From Erigeron canadensis (Eukaryota; Streptophyta; Magnoliopsida; Asterales; Asteraceae), in assembly GCF_010389155.1 (NCBI RefSeq), contig NC_057766.1, forward strand, positions 34,481,516 to 34,545,515: DNA of 64,000 bases, written 5' to 3'. A program made the position numbers and the translations under genes. Shown piece after piece: positions 35,410 to 48,124 of this stretch. The notes beneath the pieces are model-generated. The model worked only from the letters and a program-made list of their open reading frames with translations. It did not search any database and was not told the origin of the DNA. Each line of letters opens with the position of its first letter. The first letter of the stretch is position 1.

Positions 35410-38400
35410 ATGGACAGTAAAAATGTCATCGTTTGCGACAATGGCACCGGTGTAAGCTCTAATCATCTCCTCTTCTTAATTCAATCTGTTATTATAAATC
35501 TCTTGTAATCTCGTTTTTTTTTCCAATTCGATTAATTGCTTCATTGATCTGCTTTTATTATTCTCATTTTCTAAATTGAGTTTAATTATCATTCAGTGTC
35601 CAAAAGAATTAATTGTTCGAATGCGAATGATCTAGATTGTTAACACACATATATTATTAATCGCTACACATACATATATCTCGATACATACATACATATA
35701 CATATTTACACACACATATATCTATATGTATACACACACAACGCGCACACACGTACGTACATATATACACAAATAATTTTTTTGTGATAATATGATTGGT
35801 GAATTTGAATGCAGTATGTCAAGTGCGGTTTTGCGGGGGAGAATTTCCCTACATCGGTATTTCCGTCTGTAGTAGGTAGGCCGATGTTGAGATACGAAGA
35901 AACGCTTATGGAACACGAGTTGAAGGTACTATATTATCTGATGAATATATGAATATCTTTTTGATGAATATATGCGTGTTTTGATAACTTTGATATATGC
36001 TAGTGAGTTTTTTTTTTTAACGATATGGATGTTTGTAGCATATGGATTGATAGACGATTATGGAAACGTTTATATTGTGTGTGGTTCATACAGGATATTG
36101 TTGTCGGTGAAGCTTGTTTGAACTTAAGGCATCAACTAGACATATCTTATCCCGTCAACAATGGCATTGTGCAAAAGTGGGACGATATGGGTCATGTTTG
36201 GGATCACGCCTTCTATAATGAACTCAAGGTGTGACTGTTGTATTTTGATACGTTGTCTTAGAAGTCGATGTTTTAGAATAGAACCTGCTTCGTAGTGTTA
36301 TAGAAAGGTCGTTCATATTCTAAATCCGTTTGGCAGGTGAATCCATCAGAATGTAACATTTTGCTCACAGATCCGCCTCTTAATCCTTCCAGAAACAGGG
36401 AGAAGATGGTCTGTTCCAACGATATACTTGTGAAAATCGGATTTCACTTTGCATTACGATTTAATTTGGAATTAACTTTGATTTTAGGTCGAGACTATGT
36501 TTGAGAAGTACAATTTTGCTGGCGTATTCATCCAGATACAAGCTGTTTTAACATTGTATGCTCAAGGTGCTTATAGGGTAAAGGTTATAATACTTGAATT
36601 GTTTCCTGTAACTGAAATGATGTGGATTTTACTTAAACTGCAACTTTCTTTGACACTTTGTATACCATGATTTTTCTTCATTGAGATACGTGTTTATAGT
36701 GATCTTTATTTCTTATTTGTATATTGGACACCTTTTGAATTTAGTTAAATACATTAAAAGAAATTGAGAATTAAGTGTACTATACTCATCAGTTCTTAAT
36801 ATGATGTCAAAACAGGTTTACTTACTGGATTAGTCATTGACGCTGGCGATGGTGTAACTCATGTTGTAAGTATTGTTTTCAGCGTTCTCGTTTAGTATTT
36901 CCAACATACCAAGCACGACGTGTGTTATGTTAGATCAAACTTTTACTATGGAAACCAAACAAATCTGCTAATCTCGTCTAGATGATAGGAAATGCATGTA
37001 GCACAATCTTTTTCTTTCTTCCAATATACCCCATTGATGAACATAATACTTAATAGGGTAAAATGACATGGAATATAGTGTGGGCTGGCACCAATTTCAT
37101 TACATTGCTTCTCTCATATGTTGCACTTGGCATTTCTTAGCTGGAATATTTGTTTTTGTAAAACATTTATACACATTCTTTAGTGAAGTTTTTGTCTGGA
37201 TACATCAATATCTAATCTTAGTAACGAATGACAAGAATCAATGTATGTTGTTTGACACTTAGGCATCTTTAGAAACACAAATCTTTACCATGTGCTTATG
37301 GTTTATATACTTGATATAGACGTAGCTCAATATTTGGCTGACTTCAATAACCGAGATTACTAAAAAATAAGAAGCGATATATCCAACTTTTAATGTCTTT
37401 TGCAGGTTCCCGTTGTGGATGGTTACTCATTCCCTCATCTTACAAAGCGAATGAATGTTGCTGGACGTCACATAACATCATATCTTGTTGATTTACTGCT
37501 TAGGAGAGGGTGAGTCCCAATATCTTCCTCCAGAACTTGTTATGTTAATGATATTACGCATGTACTTCTACTGAAACTTGAGAACTCATTTATCGTGTAT
37601 GAAGTTATGCAATGAATAAGAGCACTGATTTTGAGACTGTAAGAGATATCAAAGAAAAGCTCTGCTACATCAGGTACAAACTTGAACTTACATTTTTTTT
37701 TTTTTATGAATGTATGCAATGTGAACTGTTGAACTCGCCATCTCGCAGTTATGATTACAAAAGGGAATATCAACTAGGACTTGAGACCACCATTCTCGTT
37801 AAGAATTATACTGTAAGTTATCTCTAAATCATGTATGTCTGATGGTCGAATTGTAGGGAATTCTTAACAGTCAAGTTCTGATTGAACATCTATAACTATA
37901 ACAGTTGTGTGATCGTCTCAGTAAATTATCTCCCTGTTTAGATTCTTTTAACATTCTGTTAAATCTTTCCCTTATTTATGTATGTTTTCGTGAATGTTAA
38001 ATTGCATCAGCTGCCAGATGGGAGGGTTATCAAAGTTGGTACTGAACGCTTTCAAGCCCCAGAAGCTCTTTTTACTCCAGTAAGTCTTGATATACTCTGA
38101 CTCAAACCCTAAGTCAATGGTATATGGTTTTGTTATCATTCTCTTCATATACCATATATATTCATATACCCATGTATGTGGTCTCTTACATGCGATGCTT
38201 GTGGATATGTAAGACGAAAATATGAATATTAGGATGGCTTGAACTTGGAACAATTATTTTACTGCTCGCTGCTGTCATTTACTACATATGTAACTTCATA
38301 TCTAAAGTATTATTGTTTTCATCAATACTGTTATTCTTATCATCTCCATCACCGCCAATAAGATGGCAACCATCAATCCATCATCATGAATTGCATTTCC

Positions 38401-41003
38401 ACCACTTCCAGCATCACCACCAGTTACCAGTAGTCCGGTTGTAGGTTTAAAGTTGTAGACTTGTAGTGACATGAAATGTTAATGTAAGCTTCTTACTGCA
38501 GGAACTGATAGATATTGAAGGGGATGGAATTGCTGACATGGTATTCCACTGTATTCAGGAAATGGATATTGACAACCGTATGATGGTAACTTTTTATTAC
38601 GCTGATCAAATCACCTATGATTATTTACAGAAAGTTGTTAGATCGTTTGACGCCATGATAAAGACTTCTATCTTTATATTGATCTGCTTATCACTATTTA
38701 TACTATCTGCGCCAATGGATATGTTTTAGCAATCAAGTTGGTGGTGCGCTGATGACCCACCCTTAAGATTCTGCTTGCCTGAGCCATCTTCATATTATAA
38801 TGAAAAATAGCTTGACTTTTATTTTTGTGTTTTGCAGCTTTACCAGCATATAGTTTTGAGCGGAGGAAGCACAATGTATCCAGGATTACCTAGTAGGTAG
38901 TATATCAGCATCATCTTTGCTTTGGAAGAATTTTTTTTCCCGGTTGTGGTTTTCCCTTCAATTCTCATTTCCTAATCCAATAGTCGCAAGTGTCATTATC
39001 AATGGACCTTTTACATGTTACGTGTTATATATCCTTACTTTTGTTAACACAACAACATGCATCCTATCACATACCATCGCAACATTTTTTGCCTCTTATT
39101 TAGAACTCAGTTTTAGTTGTTTCATCCTTGGCCTTTCTGGAACTATTTTTCTTTACAGGCTAGAGAAAGAAATCTTGGATCGTTATCTTGATGTCGTTTT
39201 GAAGGGTAACAAAGTTGGACTGAAGGTGAGACATGAAGCTCAATGATTATATATGCACATGCAATAGTTCTATGATTATTTATCCATACTATCTATCTAT
39301 CTTTGAACGGGATCTCTTCCATCCGTCTCAAAGTCGTTCTATAAATGTTCATCTATACACCAAAAAAGCATGTAAAGTTGGAAACTTAAAGCATTTACTT
39401 TTAAAATGTGGACGTTGTTCAATTGAAAGGATATTAAATTTTACGTAGACAAGTATACTTCTCCCAAGAGTGGCCCTCTTTTTTAGTTTTGTGACACAGA
39501 GATGTTAGGAGGTATATGTAAACTTGGCAGCTAACATTTTTTTCTGGGATGTAGAAAGCACTAATGCAAATTATAAGATGGATTTTTGTACAACTTGAAA
39601 TTTAGTCCATCGACGTCTATAGTTGCACTTTTGGACTCTAAATGGAAGATATCCTGATGTTTTATTTCTTTCTATGTTAGCATAAATCTCTAAAATGGAA
39701 AGAACCTGAATAAAATGTGGCACGTATTTTCTTGTCAGTGACCAAACCCTGAAAGACAAGCCTAAGTTCAAGAGAACATATTGTTGTTCCATTATATACT
39801 AAAGTAGATTCAAATATCAGAATTTGAGTTGGTAGTTAAATATCACATGTGTAACTAGAAAACAAATTATGAGATCCGGACTGGAATGAACTTTAAAGCA
39901 GGTTCATCAAGACAAGTCACCAGGTTATTTAGAAAAACCACCGCACCACGAGATCAGTATCTGATTCAATTACATGATACAATACATCATTTAATTGTGT
40001 ATCTATCAGTGTTTATCAATAGATATGAGTGCAGGAAATGTAATGTATCATGCATCCATCCTCCATGGAATCCAAGACGTACTGGGCAGTCATTAAGCTC
40101 ACAAAAACGTATGCCTTTCATTCATTCTGTATTATTTTGACAGTCTCATTTTTTCTGTTCATTTGTTATGTAGAAATTGCGGCTTCGCATTGAAGATCCT
40201 CCTCGAAGGAAGCATATGGTGTATCTCGGGGGCGCGGTACTTGCAGGAATCATGAAGGTAAAGCTTTCTCTTTCCATTGATCCCAATTATGTTTGAGAAA
40301 CTGGCACAATAGTTATTCTTGTTTCCTCTTTTCCATTACTTCACTTTATAATTCTATGGATTCGAGAACCTTTCCAGGGTATATTTTTTAGCTTTAAGAT
40401 CCTGTCATAGCCTTTTATTTTTATAACCCTTCTTAGTTTAGTTAGGTGCTCAATTTTTGGATATCACTTAATACTTTCCAACATTTAATTGGGGAGAAAG
40501 GGATATTTTATGAACTGATTTTAGGTGATTTCTCTTCAAACCTTTCCTCTCAGATTTGAGAACTATTTTGTGAGAACGAAAGGAAATGCTTGTGATTCTT
40601 TAATGATTAAACTGCATATGATAAGAGTATCTCTGTAAGATTGATATCTTCTCTTTCCTTCTTTTTCTAACTCAGGAACTCAAACTCAAACACTACCCTT
40701 TTTTCTCTCCATTTCCCTTCATTTCTGTTGTTTTCTGTCAAAACTTGAGAGTGTAGCGTATCCATCAATTTTAGAATGCAGGTGTAATTGATACCTAATT
40801 AAGTTTCTGTGGGCCCGGTATCTTTGGCCGGTATGGAGTATCTGGGATTCTGGATGGTCTTATTGTGAGGACTGTAGACTACTCGATGAGATACTGAAGT
40901 GCCAAATTAATATGTTGGATTCTTTCAGGATGCACCTGAATTTTGGATTAGCAAACAGGATTATATGGAAGAGGGAGTTAATTGCCTTAGCAAGTGTGGT
41001 TAG
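35410..41003 (+). CDS. ARP2: Actin-related protein 2 (Arp2/3 complex subunit)
   Basis: Fifteen exons join in one frame to give 387 residues, about the length of other plant ARP2 proteins: 35410-35451, 35815-35925, 36094-36228, 36337-36408, 36488-36566, 36816-36865, 37406-37509, 37605-37673, 37749-37812, 38011-38079, 38502-38585, 38838-38896, 39159-39225, 40174-40257 and 40929-41003. The product nucleates branched actin filaments with ARP3 and five other subunits, for example in trichome and pavement-cell growth. Visible actin-fold motifs are [20 protein letters not shown] (phosphate-binding loop 1), [19 protein letters not shown] (loop 2), [10 protein letters not shown] (adenosine loop) and the [10 protein letters not shown]-terminal segment. 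All introns are GT-AG. Intron 13 (39226-40173) is the longest and has no recognisable insert. The reconstruction is complete, with no stop or frame defect. Confidence 0.97.
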
Positions 41004-42508
41004 GCAGTATTTCAACGCGCTAGAGAAAACATTGAAGCAACGTTTATTCTACTTATCACGAGTATGAAGAGATAAGAAGCGGAACATTTGAAGTTGGGGC
41101 TTATGCATTAAAGATGTAAATGCTTGCAGAAATTATGGTGCCTTCATTCCAACTCGGGAGTCTAGCCTTTTTTCTTTATTGGTTATGTTGATAATTGTCA
41201 ATTGGTCATAGTATGTTTTGACTACAACCAAGTCCATAGATTGGAAGTAACAATAATAGTGTTTTAGAAACATGTTTGTTAGGTAAAAACATCAGCGATT
41301 CTAATACACTTCTCATGTTCTTAGTGAGACACATGCTGTCACTTCCATTTATTTCATTTGAAGACCGCCATTTTTAAAGCACAAATATGACTACCCAGAT
41401 TTACGTTGAGGCAAACTTCAACCTGGTCATGTCAATTTTTGTCCCATTTTACCTTAAAAGGAAGCTGATTTACAACTTTATATTTCAAACTTTCAATTGT
41501 TATATATCGTATATAAATGTCACCTGATAGGCTGATACCACTTGTAAACCGATGAAATGTAAATCCATGTGTCACGCAGCACCAATACTGGATATATACA
41601 ATAGCAGAAAATGGAAAATTTGGTAGTCATACAATAGAAATTTTGAGAAGCTGATACACAATATAAAAACAAGACAAGTTAAATAATCTACTAGGGTAAA
41701 CTATACTATGAAGTATGAGAGAGCAATTTAAACAATTAAATTGAACCTTGAAAAAAAAAAAATACGATCTCACGCTATCAATCAAAAACTGATGGTAAGT
41801 GACCATGAAAATATGCAACATAACTGAATGTAGAAAATGCAATGTTTTTGGAATTTGGTTTATTATTTTTATTATTTATGATACATCTTAAAAAATTAAA
41901 CATATTTTTTTCCCTAAAAAACCCCTTTCACCATATTTATGATTCCTAAAATGTTCCTCCACACACTATAACACTAAATTATCATATCTACCCTTATACC
42001 AAATTGTCACTCCTTAAACAAAATTCCACCCGCGGTATTATGCTTGTACATGAAAATGCAAGTTGGAGAAAATCTTATTTAATTTTGTGAATGCATTTAA
42101 GGCGTAACAAGGGCAGAAATAAGTCTACCGCAATTAAAAATCTGTTTTCCCGTTCCAACCTAGTACGCAAGTGTCATAATAAATGAAAATTTTGTTTTTC
42201 TAAATGTATTTTTTCGAGAGCATGTCCAAATCAATAAATACAAATAAAACACAGAAGTATTTTTGCAAAGACGAAAAGCCTACGAGGGCTTGTATTCACT
42301 GAAGCCGAAGCCACAAATGTACAACAAAAAAGCAACACATTATACATAAAAACACACTACACATAATAACATCATGAGATTTCCCCTCCACCCAACACAT
42401 GACAATGTGGTATCACACTGTTTACCCATTATTTTTCTCATACCACCTGGTTTCACAGCCCCATACTGGACTTCCACCAGATGATAAATCTGAACAAACT
42501 CAAACTTC
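41004..42508. other. Convergent 3' region between ARP2 and MUB
   Basis: Holds the 3' UTRs of the plus-strand ARP2 gene and the minus-strand MUB gene, with AT-rich spacer between. No other gene is seen. The open frames here are short and featureless. Confidence 0.6.
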
Positions 42509-45500
42509 TTACAATATGGTACATGAACAGACGTTCTTCTTTGGAGCTTCATCGATCTTCTTTTCTATATACAGAGAGCAAAAGATACATAACTTTCAGA
42601 AGATATTTACAAAACAAGCTACGATATTACATCAAACAACAAAAGTTATATTCTCTTAATGCATAAGATATCACATACACAAGAAGTTGTCTGACTTCAT
42701 CCAGAAATTTAGTATCTGTCCTTATAGATCAGTAAATTACCAGCGGAAACAGTTAGTAAGCAATATAACTAAGTCATTATGAAGGGATTGAAGTAAAACG
42801 CCAAAACTCTTCCATTATTAAGGGAATGCACATTTAGCAAATGAGAGCTTTGGAACGGTCCAAAACCGGACAAGACCAAACTTGAACCAAAAATTTGAAG
42901 ATATTGGAGTATTGGACCACTGAATTGCACCATACAGTACCCAACAACCCATTCAATCCCAAACAAAACTCAAATTCTAGCCTTCTAAACTTAATCTGTC
43001 TTGGACTAGAAAAAATTCAAGACGTCATTGTTAAAGTAAAAGATAAAAAAAAAAAACAGTCTAGAACCCAAAACCAGACTGCAAACCAACCTTACATTAC
43101 CGAGAAAAGGATGTTACAAAGTTTATCTGTCTGGTTTTCAGTTTGGACTGAGTTTACAAGGTTCACATCCCTATTCTATATTTATGTGTCATTGTTATGA
43201 ATTACTCATAAAAGATGCAAATTTCACAAAGCAGATTAAGCGATTGAGTAAAAGTCAAATAGTTGAATGTGAGGTTACAAATTCGGGAATAATATGACAA
43301 TGAAAAGGAGGTGTCAGGGATCTTGCTTTTGATGAAAATCATAATAGCCTGACTCTGAACTGAGTTGTATCAAACTCATTTAATCAATATTTCCATGAAA
43401 TTTTTGCAGACAACTTTTTCTTTCTAGAACACAGCAAAGAAGATAACCAATAAATTGTACATGATCACTACAGCTACATTAACGCATAAAGTGATAAAAC
43501 ACAAGCAGAGTAGTAATACATGATCAAGACCACTGTATATTATGGCCACTATATGTTCTTTCCATGCTCTATTCAAACTAGGTCTACCATGTCTTGAATC
43601 AAAAACTCTACCTGCCATTAATTTAAAGTAAACTATATGCAATGACTTCTTATTATGACATTTCTTCCGTCAAATAGAGTCAATTAATGGTAGTTACTTT
43701 CTGGTTCGCTAAACACATGCAGCGATAGTTGTTTAGAAGGAACTCTTGGATCTTAGCAAGATAATCTTTGTTAAAAAAAAAGAAAACAAACTCCAGTCCA
43801 ATAAAAGAGCAAATAAAAAGAAGATAATTAATAGCAGATACACATTGATAAGAAAAACTAGATATTACCTGTTTTTGCTTTGGTTAAAGACATCTGTACA
43901 ACAGCATGCATCGTAATTACACCTTTCGGAAGCTCCCCAAAAGGTGTTCTGCACTGGCCAACAGTTTTGTTGTTTTCCAAAATTTTCCCCGCATTTATTA
44001 ATTTAATGTCGTTCGCTGATTTGGGTCCACCTTTTTTATCTGAAAAATAGAAACCTTGTGTTTAGAGATGATTGGAACTCACATAGTGATAAAAAAAAGG
44101 GTAATGTGGAGGCATGTAAAGAAGTAAATAAATTTCGAAGAAATATGAAAATAGAGCAAATTTGGCTGATTTTCAGTATGAGAAACAAACCATTCAATCC
44201 AAATATATTTGAATTCCAAAATAAACTAAATTGGGAATTTCCTTTTGACATGGAACTATGTAAGTACTAAGTATGATAACAGTATTGATTTTCTTAACAT
44301 TTTCCTACTTACCTGAGTGAACATCCTGTTTACCATGACACTTAAACACTACACAACCAGATAAAAAAGAATAGTAGCTTCGTGTTTTCCACATTTGAAT
44401 TTTTCGGCTTCAAACCGAAACTGAACCGATTTCTAATTCTGTTTTCAGTTACGTTTTTCTAATTTGAGTTAGTTTTGGTTTTGCAATAGAAAATAAGAAA
44501 AAAAAATAAATTAAATGAGCAAAACAACCCGAAGACCGGACCATTGAACACCCCTTCAAAATATTTATTCATAAACCAACATATGAAAACATTTTCTCTT
44601 ATAGAGGTAAACTCCAACTAGCACAATCCTTTTATTCTACCAAACCCAATAATAATCACTTACTACATGCATCCATTTAATGCACTTTATTTTTTTCACA
44701 CATCATAGCACATCCTTCGGATGTCTTGTGACAAAAACTAAGGTATATTGCATAAAACAAGATTTGAACAAGAGTAGTCTGTTATGCAAATTACCCCTCT
44801 TATATAGGCAAAGAAGAGCATTTTGCAAGAGGAATAAAGATGATACATACCCACAAATCATGCATCAACTATACTAGCCAAGTTAAACAATCACTTCACA
44901 TGTATTTTGAACTAAATGAGACTTCATATCCCTACTCCAACAGATTTCCTACCCATCAGAACTAGGTCATGCGCATCACCCTAACGTGCAGAGACACCAC
45001 TCAATCATTTGGCGATATAACCAGATATCTCGAAAACTCCAAAGTCCAGATTATAAATTCTTTGTAAGCGTTAAAGCGTCTCTCAAACTTTTTAGCTTCT
45101 TGAATGTAGCAAAACAGTCTTAAGAACCCATATCATACCTTTTGGATCACACCAATTAAGGAACTATCTTAGCAACAGATCAAATTCCAAATATGTATAA
45201 GTTTCTCTAGGATAATAGAGAGCACATCCTTGTGTGACAAGCAAATTGCTTCATAAACGTTCTATTCTCCCAACATGTCTTCTAATCTTTCTCGCAGCCT
45301 ATTACTAAAATGATAAATGCCAATATGTTCTCAAAATGTTAACTTTTTTTTGACCCTCATTGTCTTAACATCGACTCTTACAGCATGCGGTATACCCACG
45401 GCATCAAGATGGGGTAATAAAATGACACCGGTAAAAACCGACCCCCTCACCCACGGCTTCCTCGAGAAAATTGCGTATAACTTGATAGAATTTCATTTAA

Positions 45501-45633
45501 AACAGACTTTCTAAACTATTGGTTTACAGTAGCTAACTGGACCACAACACATTAATTCGTAATTCGTGAAACAATTACTAATGCATGCAGCCTAAAATCA
45601 AGGTGTCAACTAACATCAACATAATAAAACATC

Positions 45634-45669
<36 letters not shown>

Positions 45670-45843
45670 AACATACATATACAGAGAGAGAGAGAGAGCA
45701 AAGTCTGGCAAACCTTTAGGCCACTCAGCAACAATTCTCTCCTTAAGCATGGCAACAGTAGAAGCCGGTGAGTATCGAAATGGACCGATATCTGATCCAT
45801 CTATTAATCTAAACTTAAGCTCTAAAACATCTTCCTCCGGCAT
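42509..45843 (-). CDS. MUB: Membrane-anchored ubiquitin-fold protein
   Basis: Three exons on the minus strand (45843-45714, 44039-43869 and 42564-42509) give 118 residues, the usual MUB length. Exon 1 begins MPEEDVLELKFRLIDGSDIG with FRYSPASTVAMLKERIV, the start of the ubiquitin-like fold. Exon 2 carries KSANDIKLINAGKILENN and VITMHAVVQ. Exon 3 encodes a basic linker and the ending VCSCTIL. The final CTIL is a CaaX box: Leu in the last position favours geranylgeranylation, and the nearby Cys may be S-acylated. MUBs tether E2 ubiquitin-conjugating enzymes of the UBC8 group to the plasma membrane. The start codon and motifs resemble the MUB3/MUB4 group. Exon 3 is only 56 bp and lies 1.3 kb from exon 2, so it is easy to miss. 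Confidence 0.94.
45631..45698. repeat. (AT)n and (AG)n microsatellites in MUB intron 1
   Basis: A long AT dinucleotide run at about 45633-45669 is followed by an AG run at about 45682-45698, close to the splice donor of exon 1. Confidence 0.85.
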
Positions 45844-48124
45844 TTCTAACCAACAAACCTATCTATTATAATTATAATATTATATATAGATATAGATATA
45901 GCTTTTTCTTTTTTCTCCTAAAATTCACACCTTTTTACAAAAAAAAAAAAAAAAGAAAGATAATTACTAATTTAATGTCTCAAATACCTGCACAAAATAA
46001 ATTACAACAATTCAGATTAAAATCAAAGCAATTAAGGATATTTTTACAGAATCCATAAATCAACATAAAATGATTGAAAAAACTTACAGATGTATAATAC
46101 GTATATGTATATGTGTGAGCTTGAATTGATGAGGAACCCTAGACCCGATCTCGAGGCGCACTGTGGAATTTTAAACCCCCTTTTTTATATTTTATATTTA
46201 TTTTATTTTATTTTTGTGAGTGCTTTTTATTATTGTGATGATGGTCAGATGAGTTTGAATATGGAGCTCCACTTTTTAAAAAAATACTGTATATAATAGT
46301 TTTATAAATAAGTGTGTACAGTATGTTAAAGGTATGGGCTAACTGGAAAAGGAAAAGAAAATCAAGGATAAAAAGTATTTTGTTTTTTATTGTTTTTTTT
46401 TGTTTAAAATGTTGGTTGTTTGTGAAACCATTGCCAAAAAATGGTCAAAATAAAAACACAAAATAGAGGTAGTTCGGAAAAAAGGTTCAAAAAAATGGTC
46501 AAAAATATATCTAAAGTGTTTGCTTGTTTCTATAAGTAAAACTTTCTTATATTATATTTACTTTAGAATACTTTTTCATTTTTTATGATCCTGTTAAAGT
46601 CTAAAACCAAAATGCTTTGTATAATTATGATTATAACGAAAATGGTGGTAACTTTATCGATGAAACATATTGTATTTTGACTAGAACGACATGTATGATG
46701 TGATGGATCATCTTAAATTTATATACTCAGGAGTGAGGACATAGAAACAAATGGTACGACATCCGGCGTTATGGGCTGACAACTAAAAAACGAGGGATAG
46801 ATCGTAATAATGATGCCCAAATACATACGATAAATGCAATTACTATTACTACTTATCATTATAAGCAAAAAACCTTATATATAATCATTATTTGCGGAAG
46901 ATGTATATATTGTATTGTATTTAATTTTATTTTGAACATTTTACTTTTTGTATATATACAAAAAAGTATACTAAATAGTAACTTGTTAGAATGATGTCAA
47001 TGGTCACTCTCACGCCTAACCATGTCTAGCCATCTACCAATAATATACTGTCACTTTATTTTATGTTCAGTCATCTACCAATAATATATTGTCACATTAT
47101 TTCATGTCTAATTCATGCCTAGTCATGCTTAACTTATGACAACCATGTCTCACCATCCCTTTACTATTTGTCTGCAATCACACCCTCTCTCATATCTCAT
47201 GCCTAGTCATGCTTAACTTATGACAACCATGTCTCACCATCCCTTTACTATTTGTCTGCAATCACACCCTCTCTCATATATCCCTTCTTAAATAATTGAT
47301 TATCTCTCTCTTCAATGTCTAAGCGGCAATGTATGCCGAAATCACTCATGCCTAGCCCATGCCTCGTTGGTAGCGGTGTTTACCGTTAGGCATGGGCATG
47401 CCTAGCCCCATATTTTTATCCAAGTAAGTGTATATGAGGACATGAGGTTGGAAAACAAAGGAAACAAAAGGAGGGAAAAGTAAAAAAGTTTGGGCGGTGG
47501 GTTTTTTCTTCTGACGCGTTGTCAGATGGTGCAGTAGTAGTGATGATAGTAATAAGTATCTTTGACCGCCTTTCCTTTGTCTACTCTTCAAACAAACCGC
47601 CAGGAATTGACCGACATCGTCCTTTTACATATATCATTTTTGTCTTTTTGAAGAACACCCGACAAAGGTAATTGTGGGTAGCGAATTAGGCCTAGACCGT
47701 CCACGAATCTAAGGCACAAGTCTTGTTTTTATGAGTAAATTGTGGATGGTAAAAGTATCATATGATATCTTTATCCCAAATATCATATGTGAATATAAAT
47801 TATTGACCATTTAACATTTAACGACTAATAAAATACTAGTAAAAAGTTATATTTGGACGGATTGAGATTCTCTAATGTTACTCCTGAAATTAGAGTAACT
47901 TTAGAGAATCCTAATCTGTCACTGTATGAAGCGACATAGTAGCATCAATGGATATGCATATGCAATCGTAAACTAGCAACAGAAACACACAAATATCTAG
48001 TCAACTATTCATTAAAATAATCATCAACTTTATACTTGTATAACACTTAAACGGCATCTAAATAATGTGCAAAAATCTATGAAGCATAACACTCGGATTT
48101 CTTCTACATATTTGGTGACATGTC
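45844..48124. other. Intergenic between MUB and the CID gene, with duplications
   Basis: Begins with the MUB leader and promoter region. The minus strand around 46090-46145 may be a leader exon. From about 46990 to 47400 is a repeat-rich stretch built on the words CATGCCTAG and CATCTACCAATAATAT. It includes an 84-bp tandem duplication (separate entry) and an inverted repeat, GCCCATGCCT near 47355 with AGGCATGGGC near 47388. It is probably a degenerate MITE. No gene is seen. Confidence 0.5.
47113..47280. repeat. 84-bp tandem duplication
   Basis: Two adjacent nearly identical copies (47113-47196 and 47197-47280), both starting TCATGCCTAGTCATGC. Upstream, a shorter unit with CATCTACCAATAATAT is also doubled (about 47030-47100). 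Confidence 0.85.
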
